NCBI GenBank assembly: GCA_017514685.1
Contig: JAFWJN010000020.1
Span: 1 to 42,787, forward strand
Direction of reading: 5' to 3'
DNA: 42,787 nucleotides
Source: Clostridia bacterium
GTDB lineage: Bacteria; Bacillota; Clostridia; Christensenellales; CAG-138
Of this stretch, positions 15,372 to 24,485 are shown one piece after another. How positions within the stretch are numbered: the first letter of the stretch is position 1; each line of letters begins with the position of its first letter. Under the pieces are notes generated by a model. The model was not told the DNA's origin. It worked only from the letters and a program-made list of their open reading frames with translations, and made no database searches. Position numbers and translations under genes: made by a program.

Positions 15372-16556
15372 TCACGTCATCGGGATGATCAGGCTGATCA
15401 GAACGAACAGCCAGTGAGCGGAAACACCCGCTGCGATACCGCCGATCGTATGGCACAGGATCGCTTTTCCGGTAAAGCGGTTACACTTTAAAGCATCCAT
15501 CATGGATACATGTGTGCTTAAGAAACCGCTCCAGCACATGCAGATCGCGGTAAAGACGGCGATATCATTCAGACTTACGGTACCGTCAGCCACGAACTGT
15601 GTGATTAAAGAAAGGGCGGCGCCGGCAGAGCCGAGAGCGGTAACAGGAACAGCAAGGGCTTCACTGGTTGAGAATCCGAACAATGGCCTCAGAATAAACC
15701 CGATATATTCTGCAATTTTCGGAAGCAGGGCGATTCCTTCCTTTGCGCTTCCGGTATAGACGCCGTCGGCGGGAGGTCCATAGGTCAGCATCATGACCAG
15801 AGAGCAGATGACCAATACACCCGGAATGATCGCGAGACCCAGGTCAACGCCCTTTTTTCCTCCTTCCATGAGAGCGTTCAGCACCCTAAGGAATCCTTTC
15901 GGTTTTTCGCTTTCCGGAATAATCTTTTCCGGAGTGTCCGGCATCGGGGCGTCCGCTTCCGTTCCATAGGCTTTTTTCATGAAATAGAGCATCAGGCGGG
16001 TGCTGACGATTGCACCGACGATGGTTCCCAGATTTCCGCACAGGGCTGACCAGGCAACACCGCCGCCGAGCTTGATGGAAAGCGCCAGCATGGAACTTGT
16101 GACAATCAAGCCCATTCCGAAAGCCGTTCCGAGATTAGTCAGCGCCGGAACCTGATATGCTTTGAAATATCTTCGGAATTCCCGGTCATTGGCGAGGGTG
16201 AGGATGGCCGGATTGTCGGACAGATAGGTCGTTACGACACCAAGCGCAGAGGCGCCGGGCATTCCGAAGAGAGGACGCATGAGCGGAGAAAGCAGAACGT
16301 TGATCAGACGGACCACGCCGTACTCACTCAGCAGTTCGGAGATCGCTCCGGCAATGACGGCAATTGCCATGATGTAGAATACGGTGTTCATCAGAATATA
16401 ATATGCCGTATTCATCAGGGTATTGATCGCCTGACCGACGCCCATCGGGATTACAAAGATGCTGAAAAAAAGAAGGAATACGATCAGGAAAATGATCGGG
16501 GTGATATACCACGGAAAACGCTTGCTGGTCCGTGCTTCTTTGCGAATATGATTCAT
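15372..16556 (-). CDS. Gate-domain (nucleoside-recognition-like) multi-spanning membrane protein
   Basis: A 394-residue membrane protein with roughly nine or ten hydrophobic segments. It has the pattern IAGAISELLSEYGVVRLINVLLSPLMRPLFGMPGASALGVVTTYLSDNPA, which marks the Gate or nucleoside-recognition family (YjiH/SpoIIIAE-related). Its substrate is unknown. The gene starts 18 bases after the end of the glutamine synthetase homologue on the same strand, so the two form an operon. This pairing suggests transport of a nitrogen-containing compound, which is inference. The start ATG at 16556 gives a basic cytoplasmic N-terminus (NHIRKEARTSKR). The shared terminator at 15253-15283 lies 90 bases downstream. 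Confidence 0.75.
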   Translation of the reverse strand: MNHIRKEARTSKRFPWYITPIIFLIVFLLFFSIFVIPMGVGQAINTLMNTAYYILMNTVFYIMAIAVIAGAISELLSEYGVVRLINVLLSPLMRPLFGMPGASALGVVTTYLSDNPAILTLANDREFRRYFKAYQVPALTNLGTAFGMGLIVTSSMLALSIKLGGGVAWSALCGNLGTIVGAIVSTRLMLYFMKKAYGTEADAPMPDTPEKIIPESEKPKGFLRVLNALMEGGKKGVDLGLAIIPGVLVICSLVMMLTYGPPADGVYTGSAKEGIALLPKIAEYIGFILRPLFGFSTSEALAVPVTALGSAGAALSLITQFVADGTVSLNDIAVFTAICMCWSGFLSTHVSMMDALKCNRFTGKAILCHTIGGIAAGVSAHWLFVLISLIIPMT

Positions 16557-16574
16557 TTTGGTGCCTTTTTATCC

Positions 16575-17999
16575 TTACAGGTTATAATATCGTTCAAACT
16601 CAGCGGGGTGGGGGATTCTGGCCAGCTCAGCACATTCTGCGCGCTTGCGCGCAATGTATGCGTTCAGCAGTTCCGGAGGGAAGACGCCTCCTGCAGTCAG
16701 ATAATCGTGATCCTGTTCCAAAGCGTCAAGCGCAGCTTCCAGAGTTGCCGGCAGCTGATGCAGTTTCGCTTTTTCCTCAGGCGGCAGATCAAACAGGTTG
16801 ATATCATATGGTCCCCAGCCATTTTCATGCGGGTCGATCCGATTCTGAATGCCGTCAATTCCGGCCATCAGGATCGCCGCATAGCAAAGATAGGGGTTGC
16901 AGGTAGCATCCGGATTGCGCAGTTCAAAACGCCGTCTGGCCGGATTTTTGGCATATGCAGGGATCCGGATGACTGCGCTCCGGTTGGATGTTGCGTAACC
17001 AACCGTGACAGGAGCCTCGAATCCGGGAACCAAACGTTTGAAAGAGTTCGTAGAGGGATTTGTGATCGCACACAGGGATGAAATGTGTTTCAGAAGACCG
17101 CCCATAAACCAGTGAGCTTCCTTGGAGAGATAGGCATATCCGCTGTCGTCGGAGAAGACGGGTTCGCCGTTTTTCAGAAGCAGCATGTGAACATGCATTC
17201 CGCTTCCGGCTTCTCCAAAGACGGGTTTGGGCATCAGAGTTGCAGACAGGCCGTACTTCTTTGCAGTATTCTGAATGATGTATTTGATCATCATGGTTCC
17301 GTCAGCCATTTTGCAGACTTCTCCAAGATGCGGTTCGATTTCAAACTGGCCGGCTCCGCCGACCTCGGGATGATGATACTTGACAGGAATTCCGGCTCTC
17401 TGGATTTCCATGCACATCTCGCTCCGACATTCATAAGTCCTGTCCAGAGGCTTTGCCACATGGTAATGCTTTTGAAAAGGAACGACACATCCGCTGCCTT
17501 CCGTTTCGCTGTTCCAGTAGGCCTGTTTGGCGTCAACGTAGGCGCTGACCGCCTGATGTTCGATTTTCCAGCCGGCGCTGTCAAAAAGATAGAACTCGAA
17601 TTCCGGAAGGATCATCATAGTATCCGCAATGCCGGTCTTCTGGAGATAGTTGTTTGCAGCCCGGATGATATTGCGGGGATATTGCGCCAGCGGACGGTTT
17701 TCCGGATGGCCGATGATCATGGCGTTGCCGATCATCGAGAGTGTTTTGACTCCGCAAAACGGGTCGATCATAGCCGTATCGGGATCTGCGATATAAACCA
17801 TATCACTGTTTTCCACAACGGCATATCCGTAGTTGGAAGCATCGAATCCAATCCCGTCGGTCATCATATCTTCACTGAAATTACATGCCGGAATTGTGAC
17901 ATGCCGAAATCTTCCGTCGATATCGACAATCTTGAAGTCAACCATTAATATATCTTCTTCCTGGATGCGGCGCATAATATCCTGTGCAGTTGTGTGCAT
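16575..17999 (-). CDS. Type I glutamine synthetase family protein
   Basis: A 474-residue protein, standard GSI length, expected to join an amine to glutamate gamma-carboxylate with ATP. Conserved catalytic positions are Glu133/Glu135 (LPEFEF), Glu212 and Glu220 (HHPEV, GQFE), His269 in AGSGMHVH and the NRSAVIRIP arginines. The numbering matches the E. coli enzyme almost exactly. Three hallmark residues differ: Asn264 is Ala, the Ser53 equivalent is Asn56 (FDASNYG), and the adenylylated Tyr397 equivalent is Phe403 (NLFDLPPEE). It could be a true ammonia-assimilating GS without adenylylation control, or a gamma-glutamyl-amine ligase like PuuA. GGAGG lies 15 bases before the ATG, a long spacing. 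It precedes a Gate-domain membrane protein in an operon. Confidence 0.88.
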   Translation of the reverse strand: MHTTAQDIMRRIQEEDILMVDFKIVDIDGRFRHVTIPACNFSEDMMTDGIGFDASNYGYAVVENSDMVYIADPDTAMIDPFCGVKTLSMIGNAMIIGHPENRPLAQYPRNIIRAANNYLQKTGIADTMMILPEFEFYLFDSAGWKIEHQAVSAYVDAKQAYWNSETEGSGCVVPFQKHYHVAKPLDRTYECRSEMCMEIQRAGIPVKYHHPEVGGAGQFEIEPHLGEVCKMADGTMMIKYIIQNTAKKYGLSATLMPKPVFGEAGSGMHVHMLLLKNGEPVFSDDSGYAYLSKEAHWFMGGLLKHISSLCAITNPSTNSFKRLVPGFEAPVTVGYATSNRSAVIRIPAYAKNPARRRFELRNPDATCNPYLCYAAILMAGIDGIQNRIDPHENGWGPYDINLFDLPPEEKAKLHQLPATLEAALDALEQDHDYLTAGGVFPPELLNAYIARKRAECAELARIPHPAEFERYYNL

Positions 18000-18071
18000 G
18001 GTACTTGCTTTTAACCTCCTTCAAAGAACCATTCGATTTGTACTGAATGGCAGCATTTACATTCCGTTTAC

Positions 18072-18100
18072 ATTATATCGGATGCGTGTGATTTCGTACA
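18072..18100 (-). promoter_or_regulatory. Possible promoter of the GS operon
   Basis: On the minus strand TATAAT lies at 18077-18072, with a poor -35 (TGTACG, 18100-18095) at 17 bases. Just downstream ATGTAAA occurs twice, ten bases apart. No TnrA/GlnR-type operator (TGTNAN7TNACA) was found. The rest of the 371-base gap to rbgA shows no further gene, only short A/T-rich hairpins near 18187-18197. Confidence 0.35.
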
Positions 18101-18370
18101 GGGGGAGAAATGATATATTCTTGCAAAAAAACACAGAGGAATCAGGTTTTACCATTTTTCCACATTTTCGTTGCTTTTGGGGTCTTCCATTTTGGAAACA
18201 GTTATTGCATAATAATAGGAAGAAATTCCGTACAGAGCAATAAATAAACTTGATTCGGCATCTGTTTTTCGGTCAAGAAACAGAATGGACGACGGAGATT
18301 ATATGCTCGGTTGTCCAAAGAAAAGAAAAACCGATCGGCAATCAATACAATCATCAGAGATAAAGAATAC

Positions 18371-19273
18371 ATGGACGAGAATAAAATCACAATTAACTGG
18401 TATCCGGGACATATGGCGAAAGCCAAGAGGGAACTTGCGGAAAGCCTGAAACTGATCGATGTCGTTGTGGAGATCGTAGATGCTAGAGCTCCTGCTGCAT
18501 CCCAAAATCCAGACTTCGACGATTTGTTCGCTTCGAAGTCCAGGGTCGTGCTTTTGAACAAAAGTGATCTTGCAGACCCCTCGGTTTCTAAAGCCTGGAT
18601 GAAAGAATACAGAACGAAAGGAATCTCCGCGGGAGAGATCGTTTCCACTTCCAACAGCGGAAAAGCGCTGGCGGTTCGTCTGATTGAAGAAGCCGCCCGT
18701 GAGGAAGTGGAGCGTATGAAAGCGAAAGGCGTCAATAAGACGATCCGTGCTTTGGTCGTAGGGATACCGAATGTCGGGAAATCCACTTTTATCAACAGAA
18801 TCGCAGGAGAAGCCAGGGCAAAGGTAGGGGATAAACCCGGCGTGACAAAAGGAAAGCAATGGGTGAAGATTACCCCTTATCTGGAACTCCTGGATTCACC
18901 GGGACTGCTATGGCCAAAGCTGGAAAATCAGATAATGGCAAGACACCTGGCTTACCTCGGCTCTATCAGGGATGAGGTTCTGGAACTGGAAGAACTTGCA
19001 TGGAATCTGATCCGGGAACTGCGCAGCATTTGCCCCGATGCGCTGTATGCCCGTTTTAAAAAACTGGATGACAATACGCCGGAGGAAGAGCTTCTCGATG
19101 CGGTTGCGAAAAGCAGGGGGTTGATTTTAAAAGGCGGCGTGCTGGATACCGAGCGTGCAGCAAAGATCCTTCTTGACGAGTTCAGAAGCGGCAAAATCGG
19201 CCGCATAACCTTAGAAACTCCCATAAAGACAGAGAACCAGCCAGCGGAGGTACCGGATGGCAAAGAAGAATGA
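18371..19273 (+). CDS. rbgA: Ribosome biogenesis GTPase RbgA (YlqF)
   Basis: A 300-residue circularly permuted GTPase that acts late in 50S assembly. The G motifs come in permuted order: NKSD (G4) near residue 60, GIPNVGKST (G1) near 133, and DSPG (G3) near 177. The start WYPGHMAKAKREL is the family hallmark, and a C-terminal helical RNA-binding domain follows. The ATG at 18371 gives MDENKITINWYPGHM. Its ribosome binding site is weak (AGAGAT). Frames open from further upstream add unconserved residues. No convincing promoter was seen. It overlaps rnhB by 17 bases, as in Bacillus where ylqF and rnhB follow rplS. Confidence 0.95.
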   Translation: MDENKITINWYPGHMAKAKRELAESLKLIDVVVEIVDARAPAASQNPDFDDLFASKSRVVLLNKSDLADPSVSKAWMKEYRTKGISAGEIVSTSNSGKALAVRLIEEAAREEVERMKAKGVNKTIRALVVGIPNVGKSTFINRIAGEARAKVGDKPGVTKGKQWVKITPYLELLDSPGLLWPKLENQIMARHLAYLGSIRDEVLELEELAWNLIRELRSICPDALYARFKKLDDNTPEEELLDAVAKSRGLILKGGVLDTERAAKILLDEFRSGKIGRITLETPIKTENQPAEVPDGKEE

Positions 19274-19892
19274 ACAGGAACGCCTTTGGGTTTTATCGGA
19301 ACCGGACCGTGCTTTCTGGTCAGAAGAGGGTGTGGTTCTTGCCGGAATGGATGAAGTCGGACGTGGTCCTCTTGCCGGACCGGTTGTCGTCGGCTGTGTT
19401 GTTATGCCGCCCGAACCTTTGCTTGAATATGTGAACGATTCCAAAAAGGTGACGGAAAAAAGACGGGAGATGCTTTACGACAGGATCATGGAGACCTGTA
19501 TTGAAGCACAGACGGCATGGATCTGGCCAGAAGAGATTGATCGGATCAATATTCTGGAAGCTACCAAAAAAGCGTTTGCACAGGCTTTTGCCAAAATGAA
19601 AACGCCGATAACGGATGTAATGATCGATGCCCTGACTGGATTGGCGATTCCTGCAAAACAGCATTCCTTGATACACGGAGACGCTCTGTGCTATTCGATT
19701 GCATCGGCATCGATCGTTGCGAAGGTAGAGCGTGACCGGTATATGATCGAGCAGGATAAGTTGTATCCTGAGTATGGATTTGCGAAAAACAAGGGTTATG
19801 GGACGAAAGAACATATGAACGCCGTTTTGCAATACGGCATGACGCCGATTCACAGGAGAAGCTTTCTCAAGAATCTGAATCTGCATCAGTAA
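19257..19892 (+). CDS. rnhB: Ribonuclease HII
   Basis: A 211-residue enzyme that cuts RNA within DNA at embedded ribonucleotides. The motif LAGMDEVGRGPLAGPVVVG puts catalytic Asp32 and Glu33 in place. The other hallmarks are DALTG, SIASASIVAKVERDR and GYGTKEHMNAV...HRRSF. CGGAGG lies just before the ATG at 19257, inside the end of rbgA. The next gene begins 59 bases downstream. Standard length, nothing unusual. Confidence 0.96.
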   Translation: MAKKNEQERLWVLSEPDRAFWSEEGVVLAGMDEVGRGPLAGPVVVGCVVMPPEPLLEYVNDSKKVTEKRREMLYDRIMETCIEAQTAWIWPEEIDRINILEATKKAFAQAFAKMKTPITDVMIDALTGLAIPAKQHSLIHGDALCYSIASASIVAKVERDRYMIEQDKLYPEYGFAKNKGYGTKEHMNAVLQYGMTPIHRRSFLKNLNLHQ

Positions 19893-19950
19893 TAAAGAAA
19901 AACAAATGGTCCGGAGCGGTTCTGATCGGTCCGGGCAGGAGGTTATCATT

Positions 19951-22365
19951 TTGCGGAAACGAATCAGCGCATGGCAGATACTTTGCGTGGGGCTTGTGCT
20001 CATGCTGCTTGCCGGATGTGCAAAATCGACCGGAACCGTCAAGGAAACATTTGACCTATCTGAGCTGAACGACAGTGGAATGCCGTTCGGCTGGTCTTTG
20101 TTATCCTTTGAAAATCAATATGAGGCAAACTGCGAGAACGGTATCGTCACTCTTTCCAGCGAGATCGCGGATGATGTCCGACTGGTGCATACAGTCGGGG
20201 TGGAATCCGGAACAAAATATGTGTTATCCGCTGAGATCCGGACGGTGAATGTGATTGGAGGTGCCGGAGCTTCGCTGTCAATTGATAATTACAGTATTGA
20301 CGGCAGTTATATCTATTCGGCAGGGCTCCACGGCAATAATGACTGGACGTATGTAGAACTTGCTTTCGAGACCGATCGCGATCAGGAAGCGGTTCAGCTT
20401 GCTTTACGGATGGGTGGATATTCAGCGGTTGCTTCCGGAACAGTTTCCTACCGGAATGTTTCATTGGTTCAGACGGACACCGCTTCTGTTCCGTTTCAGA
20501 AGCTGAAGGTGAGCAGCTCGCAGAGCAGTACCGATTCTGACAAAACAGCCGAAGAGTATGAAGCGTTTTTCTCGTTTCTGTTCTGGGCAACCATAATCGT
20601 TGCAGCGGGACTTCTGTTCGGAATTTACAGATATCGTGACCGGATGATGTCAGCCCGGATGGATCCGAAAAGCAAATGGATTGGTTTTTGCATCCTGATT
20701 TTGATTGGCTTTTTGATTCGGCTTTTGCTGTGCAAATACTTCAAAGGTCACGCAACAGATATGTCCTGCTGGATTGGGTGGGGCAATCAGATCGCTGACG
20801 GAAGATGGTCTACCTTCTATGACGGAACCTGGTACGATTATCCGCCCGGGTACATGCTGATACTCGGTCTGCTGACTCAGATTATGCGCATTTTGCGTGT
20901 TTCCGAATGGGGAAGCGAGACTCTCCGTCTCTTCTGGTACATGGTGCCTGCTTTCCTTTGCGATATTGCGTGCGGAGTACTGCTGATAAAGTTTTGCGAG
21001 GAGAGGAAACTTCCTGACGGTGCAGGGCTTCTGCTGGGAGGTTTGATTGTGCTGAATCCTGCGGCGGTTTATCTTTCTGGCGCGTGGGCACAAATCGATT
21101 CAATCCTGACATTGTTCCTGCTGCTTACTTACGGTGCGCTTCGAAAAAACCGGAGAATCCTTGCCGGTTTTCTGTATGCCGTTGCGATTCTGATCAAATG
21201 GCAGGCGCTGATCTATGGACCGGTTCTTGCTTTGATTTATATCGGAACACTGCTGACCGCAGGTGATACAAAAACAACGGTACGGGATATTCTGAAAACG
21301 GCAGCAGCTGTCGTATTGGCGCTGGCAGTAATCTTTCTGGTCTCGCTCCCGTTCCGCGGCAGCATGGATCTGTTATGGATTGTCCGGAAATTCATGTCGG
21401 CATCCAGCGGATATGATTACGCAACGGTTGAAGGATACAATTTCCTTGCCCTGCTTGGCCTGAACTGGAAGAATGCCAATCTGGACCTGCTGGGAAGCGG
21501 GAATCTGTTTTCCGGTCTCCTGCAGGTGACAAATGCGATCGGCAAACTGCTCCTTCCGATTGCAGCGGTTGCGTTGGTCAAGGACTCAATCGATGAATTC
21601 CTGAACGAACGCGGACGTGCGGCAAGGATTGCAATGCTGACGCTTCTGATCCTGTCTGTTGCTTTGTTCGTGTTCGGATATGCGGTTCCGAAGTCTGACT
21701 CTTTCATATGGACGCTGTACGGCGTTTCTGCCCTGATCTCTCTGGGAGGATGGATCGTTCAGAAGGCGGAAACACAAACAATCCGGGCAACGGTGATGGA
21801 GAATGAAACGATGCGCTATGCGCTGCTGACAGCAGTTATTGCATGTGGGCTGGGCGCAGGAATCTTCAGTTTCTGGATGGTGTTTCGACTCGTCGGGGCG
21901 ACGCTGACAAGCAAATTATTCGGGACGGTTATGATCGTGCTGGCCTTTGCTGCCTGCGTATGGATGCTATACCGCTATTATCTTGCGGGCAGACTGAAAA
22001 CGGATGATCCAGAAATGATCTATCTGGTCTCAGCTTGCTTTATGCTTTGGGTGTTTACGTTCGGACAGTATATGCACGAACGATATGTGTTCCCAGTATT
22101 GATTCTTTTGCTGTTTGCATTTGCGGCAAATGGAGACCGGAAGATACTTTGCGCGGCTCTTCTTCTTACGGTAACAACGTTCCTGAATGAAACGGTCGCG
22201 ATGTACGTCGTTTCCGAAGGCGCTATCAATGCGATACGGGGCGGGGAAACGCATAACCGGTTCCTGATGGTCTGCTCCATTGCTGAAACCGTATCGGCCT
22301 TGTATCTGACAGCTACCGTCTTTTTGCGCATGCGGGGGATGGAGAAGAGGAGGGAACAGGTATGA
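19951..22365 (+). CDS. Large membrane glycosyltransferase-like protein with N-terminal lipobox and beta-sandwich
   Basis: An 804-residue protein. Residues 1-23 resemble a lipoprotein signal with lipobox LAGC (Cys23). Residues about 30-185 look like an extracytoplasmic beta-sandwich of carbohydrate-binding-module type (FGWSLLSFENQYEA...NDWTYVELAFETD). From about residue 200 it has many hydrophobic helices. An early loop reads ATDMSCWIGWGNQIADGRW then WYDYPPGYMLIL, as in polyprenol-phosphate-sugar-using GT-C enzymes related to GT39 and GT87. TTG at 19951 with AGGAGG at 19937-19942 is the preferred start. A longer reading from 19906 has no ribosome binding site. Its stop overlaps the start of the PMT-like gene (ATGA). 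Likely role: transfer of a lipid-linked sugar outside the membrane. The acceptor is unknown. Confidence 0.7.
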   Translation: MRKRISAWQILCVGLVLMLLAGCAKSTGTVKETFDLSELNDSGMPFGWSLLSFENQYEANCENGIVTLSSEIADDVRLVHTVGVESGTKYVLSAEIRTVNVIGGAGASLSIDNYSIDGSYIYSAGLHGNNDWTYVELAFETDRDQEAVQLALRMGGYSAVASGTVSYRNVSLVQTDTASVPFQKLKVSSSQSSTDSDKTAEEYEAFFSFLFWATIIVAAGLLFGIYRYRDRMMSARMDPKSKWIGFCILILIGFLIRLLLCKYFKGHATDMSCWIGWGNQIADGRWSTFYDGTWYDYPPGYMLILGLLTQIMRILRVSEWGSETLRLFWYMVPAFLCDIACGVLLIKFCEERKLPDGAGLLLGGLIVLNPAAVYLSGAWAQIDSILTLFLLLTYGALRKNRRILAGFLYAVAILIKWQALIYGPVLALIYIGTLLTAGDTKTTVRDILKTAAAVVLALAVIFLVSLPFRGSMDLLWIVRKFMSASSGYDYATVEGYNFLALLGLNWKNANLDLLGSGNLFSGLLQVTNAIGKLLLPIAAVALVKDSIDEFLNERGRAARIAMLTLLILSVALFVFGYAVPKSDSFIWTLYGVSALISLGGWIVQKAETQTIRATVMENETMRYALLTAVIACGLGAGIFSFWMVFRLVGATLTSKLFGTVMIVLAFAACVWMLYRYYLAGRLKTDDPEMIYLVSACFMLWVFTFGQYMHERYVFPVLILLLFAFAANGDRKILCAALLLTVTTFLNETVAMYVVSEGAINAIRGGETHNRFLMVCSIAETVSALYLTATVFLRMRGMEKRREQV

Positions 22366-24485
22366 ATCGGATGAATATCAGTGATATCAGCCAGCCGTCC
22401 GGACCGAAAATCAACAGAACAGATCGTATTCTTCTGATTCTTCTGCTGCTTGTTTACTCCGTTGTTGCTTTCGTCAATCTGGGAACGACTGTCTTTCCAG
22501 AAACAGTCTGGAAACCGGAATTGTATGAGACAGCCATCATTGACCTGGGCGAGGAGCGTCATGTCGCCGAGATGTGGCTGAATGGCAACATCGCGGAAGG
22601 CACTTTACAGATCTATGATGACGATGATCACTATACGGAGTTCAAACAGGACTTCGGCGATATGTTCAAATGGAAAAACGCAGGATGGGAGTCCAAAGGG
22701 TTTTCCATGGATACACGTTATATCCGCCTGTTTGTTTCGGAAGACTGGATATCCCTCAACGAAGTAGCCTTTTTTGACGAAAACGGCAACCGGATTGATG
22801 CGAAAGTTTATATTCAGGCGGATGCAAACGGAAAAGATCAGTTCCCGCAGCAGCAGCATCTCATGGACGAACAGGATACGGTTCCCGCTTATTCATCGTA
22901 TCTGAACGGGATGTATTTTGACGAAATCTATCACGCGAGGACAGCATATGAGGTCGTAACCGATACGGATCTGTACTGGCTGGGGCGTTCAGCCGGCGTA
23001 AAGGATTTTTCCTTCGTGCAGGATAACGGATATACGATTTATGAATGGACGCATCCTCAACTTGGTAAGGTCCTGATTGCCCTGGGAATCCGTATTTTCG
23101 GAATGAATCCCTTTGGCTGGCGGTTTACCGGAACGCTCTTCGGCGTATTGATCCTATGGGTGCTGTATATCCTTGCAAAAAGGATTTTCCGGCGTTCTGA
23201 CTTTGCACTTCTGAGCGCGGGTTTGTTTGCAGCCGATTGCATGCATTTTTCCCAGACCAGAATCGCGACGATCGATGTATATGCACTGTTCTTTACTTTG
23301 CTGATGTTCTTGTTCATGCTCGATTTTATCGAGTTGAACCGTACGGAAGCTCCGTTTATAAAGAAACTGATCCCACTTGGATTGTCCGGACTGTCATTTG
23401 GTCTGGGTGCATCCAGTAAATGGACGTGCTTCTATTCGGGCGCCGGTCTGGCAGTTCTGTTTTTCGGATCATTCATCCTTCGGACGGTGGATATCATCCG
23501 TGAGAGGATTCATGCAAAACGGGAAGGACAGACTGTTAAGCCGGTTGTGATAAATCCGGTACCGGCACTGCCGGTTCTGTTCGTAATCGGTGCTGCCGGA
23601 CTGTTCGCTGCGGCGAAGCTCAGCCATGCTTCCGGTGGAATCCTTTATCGCTGGAAGTATAACCTGGAATGGTATGATCTTTTACTGAACGAAAAATTCT
23701 GGATACCGTTCCTCGTACTGTGTGCGCTGGCAGTCATCAGCGCGTTCCTGTTCAGAAGATTTCTGATAAGAGGCAGAGAACTGGATCTTCGATATAATGA
23801 ACAGCTGCAGACCCTTGTGATGTGCTGCGTGTTCTTCATTGTGATTCCGGTCATTCTCTATTTCTGCTGCTCTTATAGCTTTTTCCTCTCCGAGAACCGG
23901 AACACTCTGCATGCGCAGTTGAAATGCCTGTGGGAGAAGCAGCTGTCCATGTACAGATACCATGCAGGATTGGATGCGACACATCTGTGCCAGTCAAACT
24001 GGTATCAGTGGCCGCTTGCCGAAAAATCGGTATGGTTCTATGCCGGATATCCTGATGGCAAGATTTCCAACATTTCCTCGACAGGTAATCCTGCGGTATG
24101 GTATGTGTCCGCGTTCGGAGCTGTTTTGATGGAAGTTGAGTGGTGCTTCCGCCCTGAATGCAGGAAGAACAAAGGATTTTACGTGATATTTGTTGGAATC
24201 CTTGCAGGACTGCTGCCGTGGACGCTTGTAACCAGGTGCGTATTCCTGTACCATTACTTCTCGACAATACCGTTCATGCTTCTTGCTTCCGTTGCGCTGC
24301 TGTACTATTTTGAGCAGAGATATCCGAAGCTGAAGCCGGTAAAATGGATATGGCTTGGAATCGCGGTTGTGTTCTTCATTCTGATGTATCCTGCAATCTC
24401 GGGACTGCCGAGTTCATATGCTTACGCGGGATTCATTGAACACGTGCTGACAGTGTTCGGAAAGGTGTATTATGTCGGTGTTTGA
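22362..24485 (+). CDS. Protein O-mannosyltransferase-like (PMT, GT39) membrane glycosyltransferase
   Basis: A 707-residue multi-spanning protein. A first membrane helix (about 24-42) is followed by an external region of about 130 residues with a discoidin-like beta-sandwich pattern. Next comes the PMT catalytic loop YFDEIYHARTAYE with the Asp-Glu pair, then EWTHPQLGKVLIALGIRIFG, which is the PMT hallmark. A later loop has YHAGLDATHLCQSNWYQWPL, matching the PMT extracytoplasmic segment. The family moves mannose from polyprenyl-phosphate-mannose to Ser/Thr of exported proteins. Its start overlaps the preceding gene by four bases and its end overlaps the GtrA gene by 14. Whether the sugar is mannose cannot be told from sequence. 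Confidence 0.82.
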   Translation: MNRMNISDISQPSGPKINRTDRILLILLLLVYSVVAFVNLGTTVFPETVWKPELYETAIIDLGEERHVAEMWLNGNIAEGTLQIYDDDDHYTEFKQDFGDMFKWKNAGWESKGFSMDTRYIRLFVSEDWISLNEVAFFDENGNRIDAKVYIQADANGKDQFPQQQHLMDEQDTVPAYSSYLNGMYFDEIYHARTAYEVVTDTDLYWLGRSAGVKDFSFVQDNGYTIYEWTHPQLGKVLIALGIRIFGMNPFGWRFTGTLFGVLILWVLYILAKRIFRRSDFALLSAGLFAADCMHFSQTRIATIDVYALFFTLLMFLFMLDFIELNRTEAPFIKKLIPLGLSGLSFGLGASSKWTCFYSGAGLAVLFFGSFILRTVDIIRERIHAKREGQTVKPVVINPVPALPVLFVIGAAGLFAAAKLSHASGGILYRWKYNLEWYDLLLNEKFWIPFLVLCALAVISAFLFRRFLIRGRELDLRYNEQLQTLVMCCVFFIVIPVILYFCCSYSFFLSENRNTLHAQLKCLWEKQLSMYRYHAGLDATHLCQSNWYQWPLAEKSVWFYAGYPDGKISNISSTGNPAVWYVSAFGAVLMEVEWCFRPECRKNKGFYVIFVGILAGLLPWTLVTRCVFLYHYFSTIPFMLLASVALLYYFEQRYPKLKPVKWIWLGIAVVFFILMYPAISGLPSSYAYAGFIEHVLTVFGKVYYVGV

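Noticed and set aside
18000-18130. TnrA/GlnR operator for the GS operon
   Set aside because: The repeated ATGTAAA is direct, not inverted, and does not fit TGTNAN7TNACA.
19906-19950. Longer start for the lipobox glycosyltransferase
   Set aside because: The extra residues are not hydrophobic, no ribosome binding site precedes 19906, and AGGAGG sits exactly before TTG 19951.
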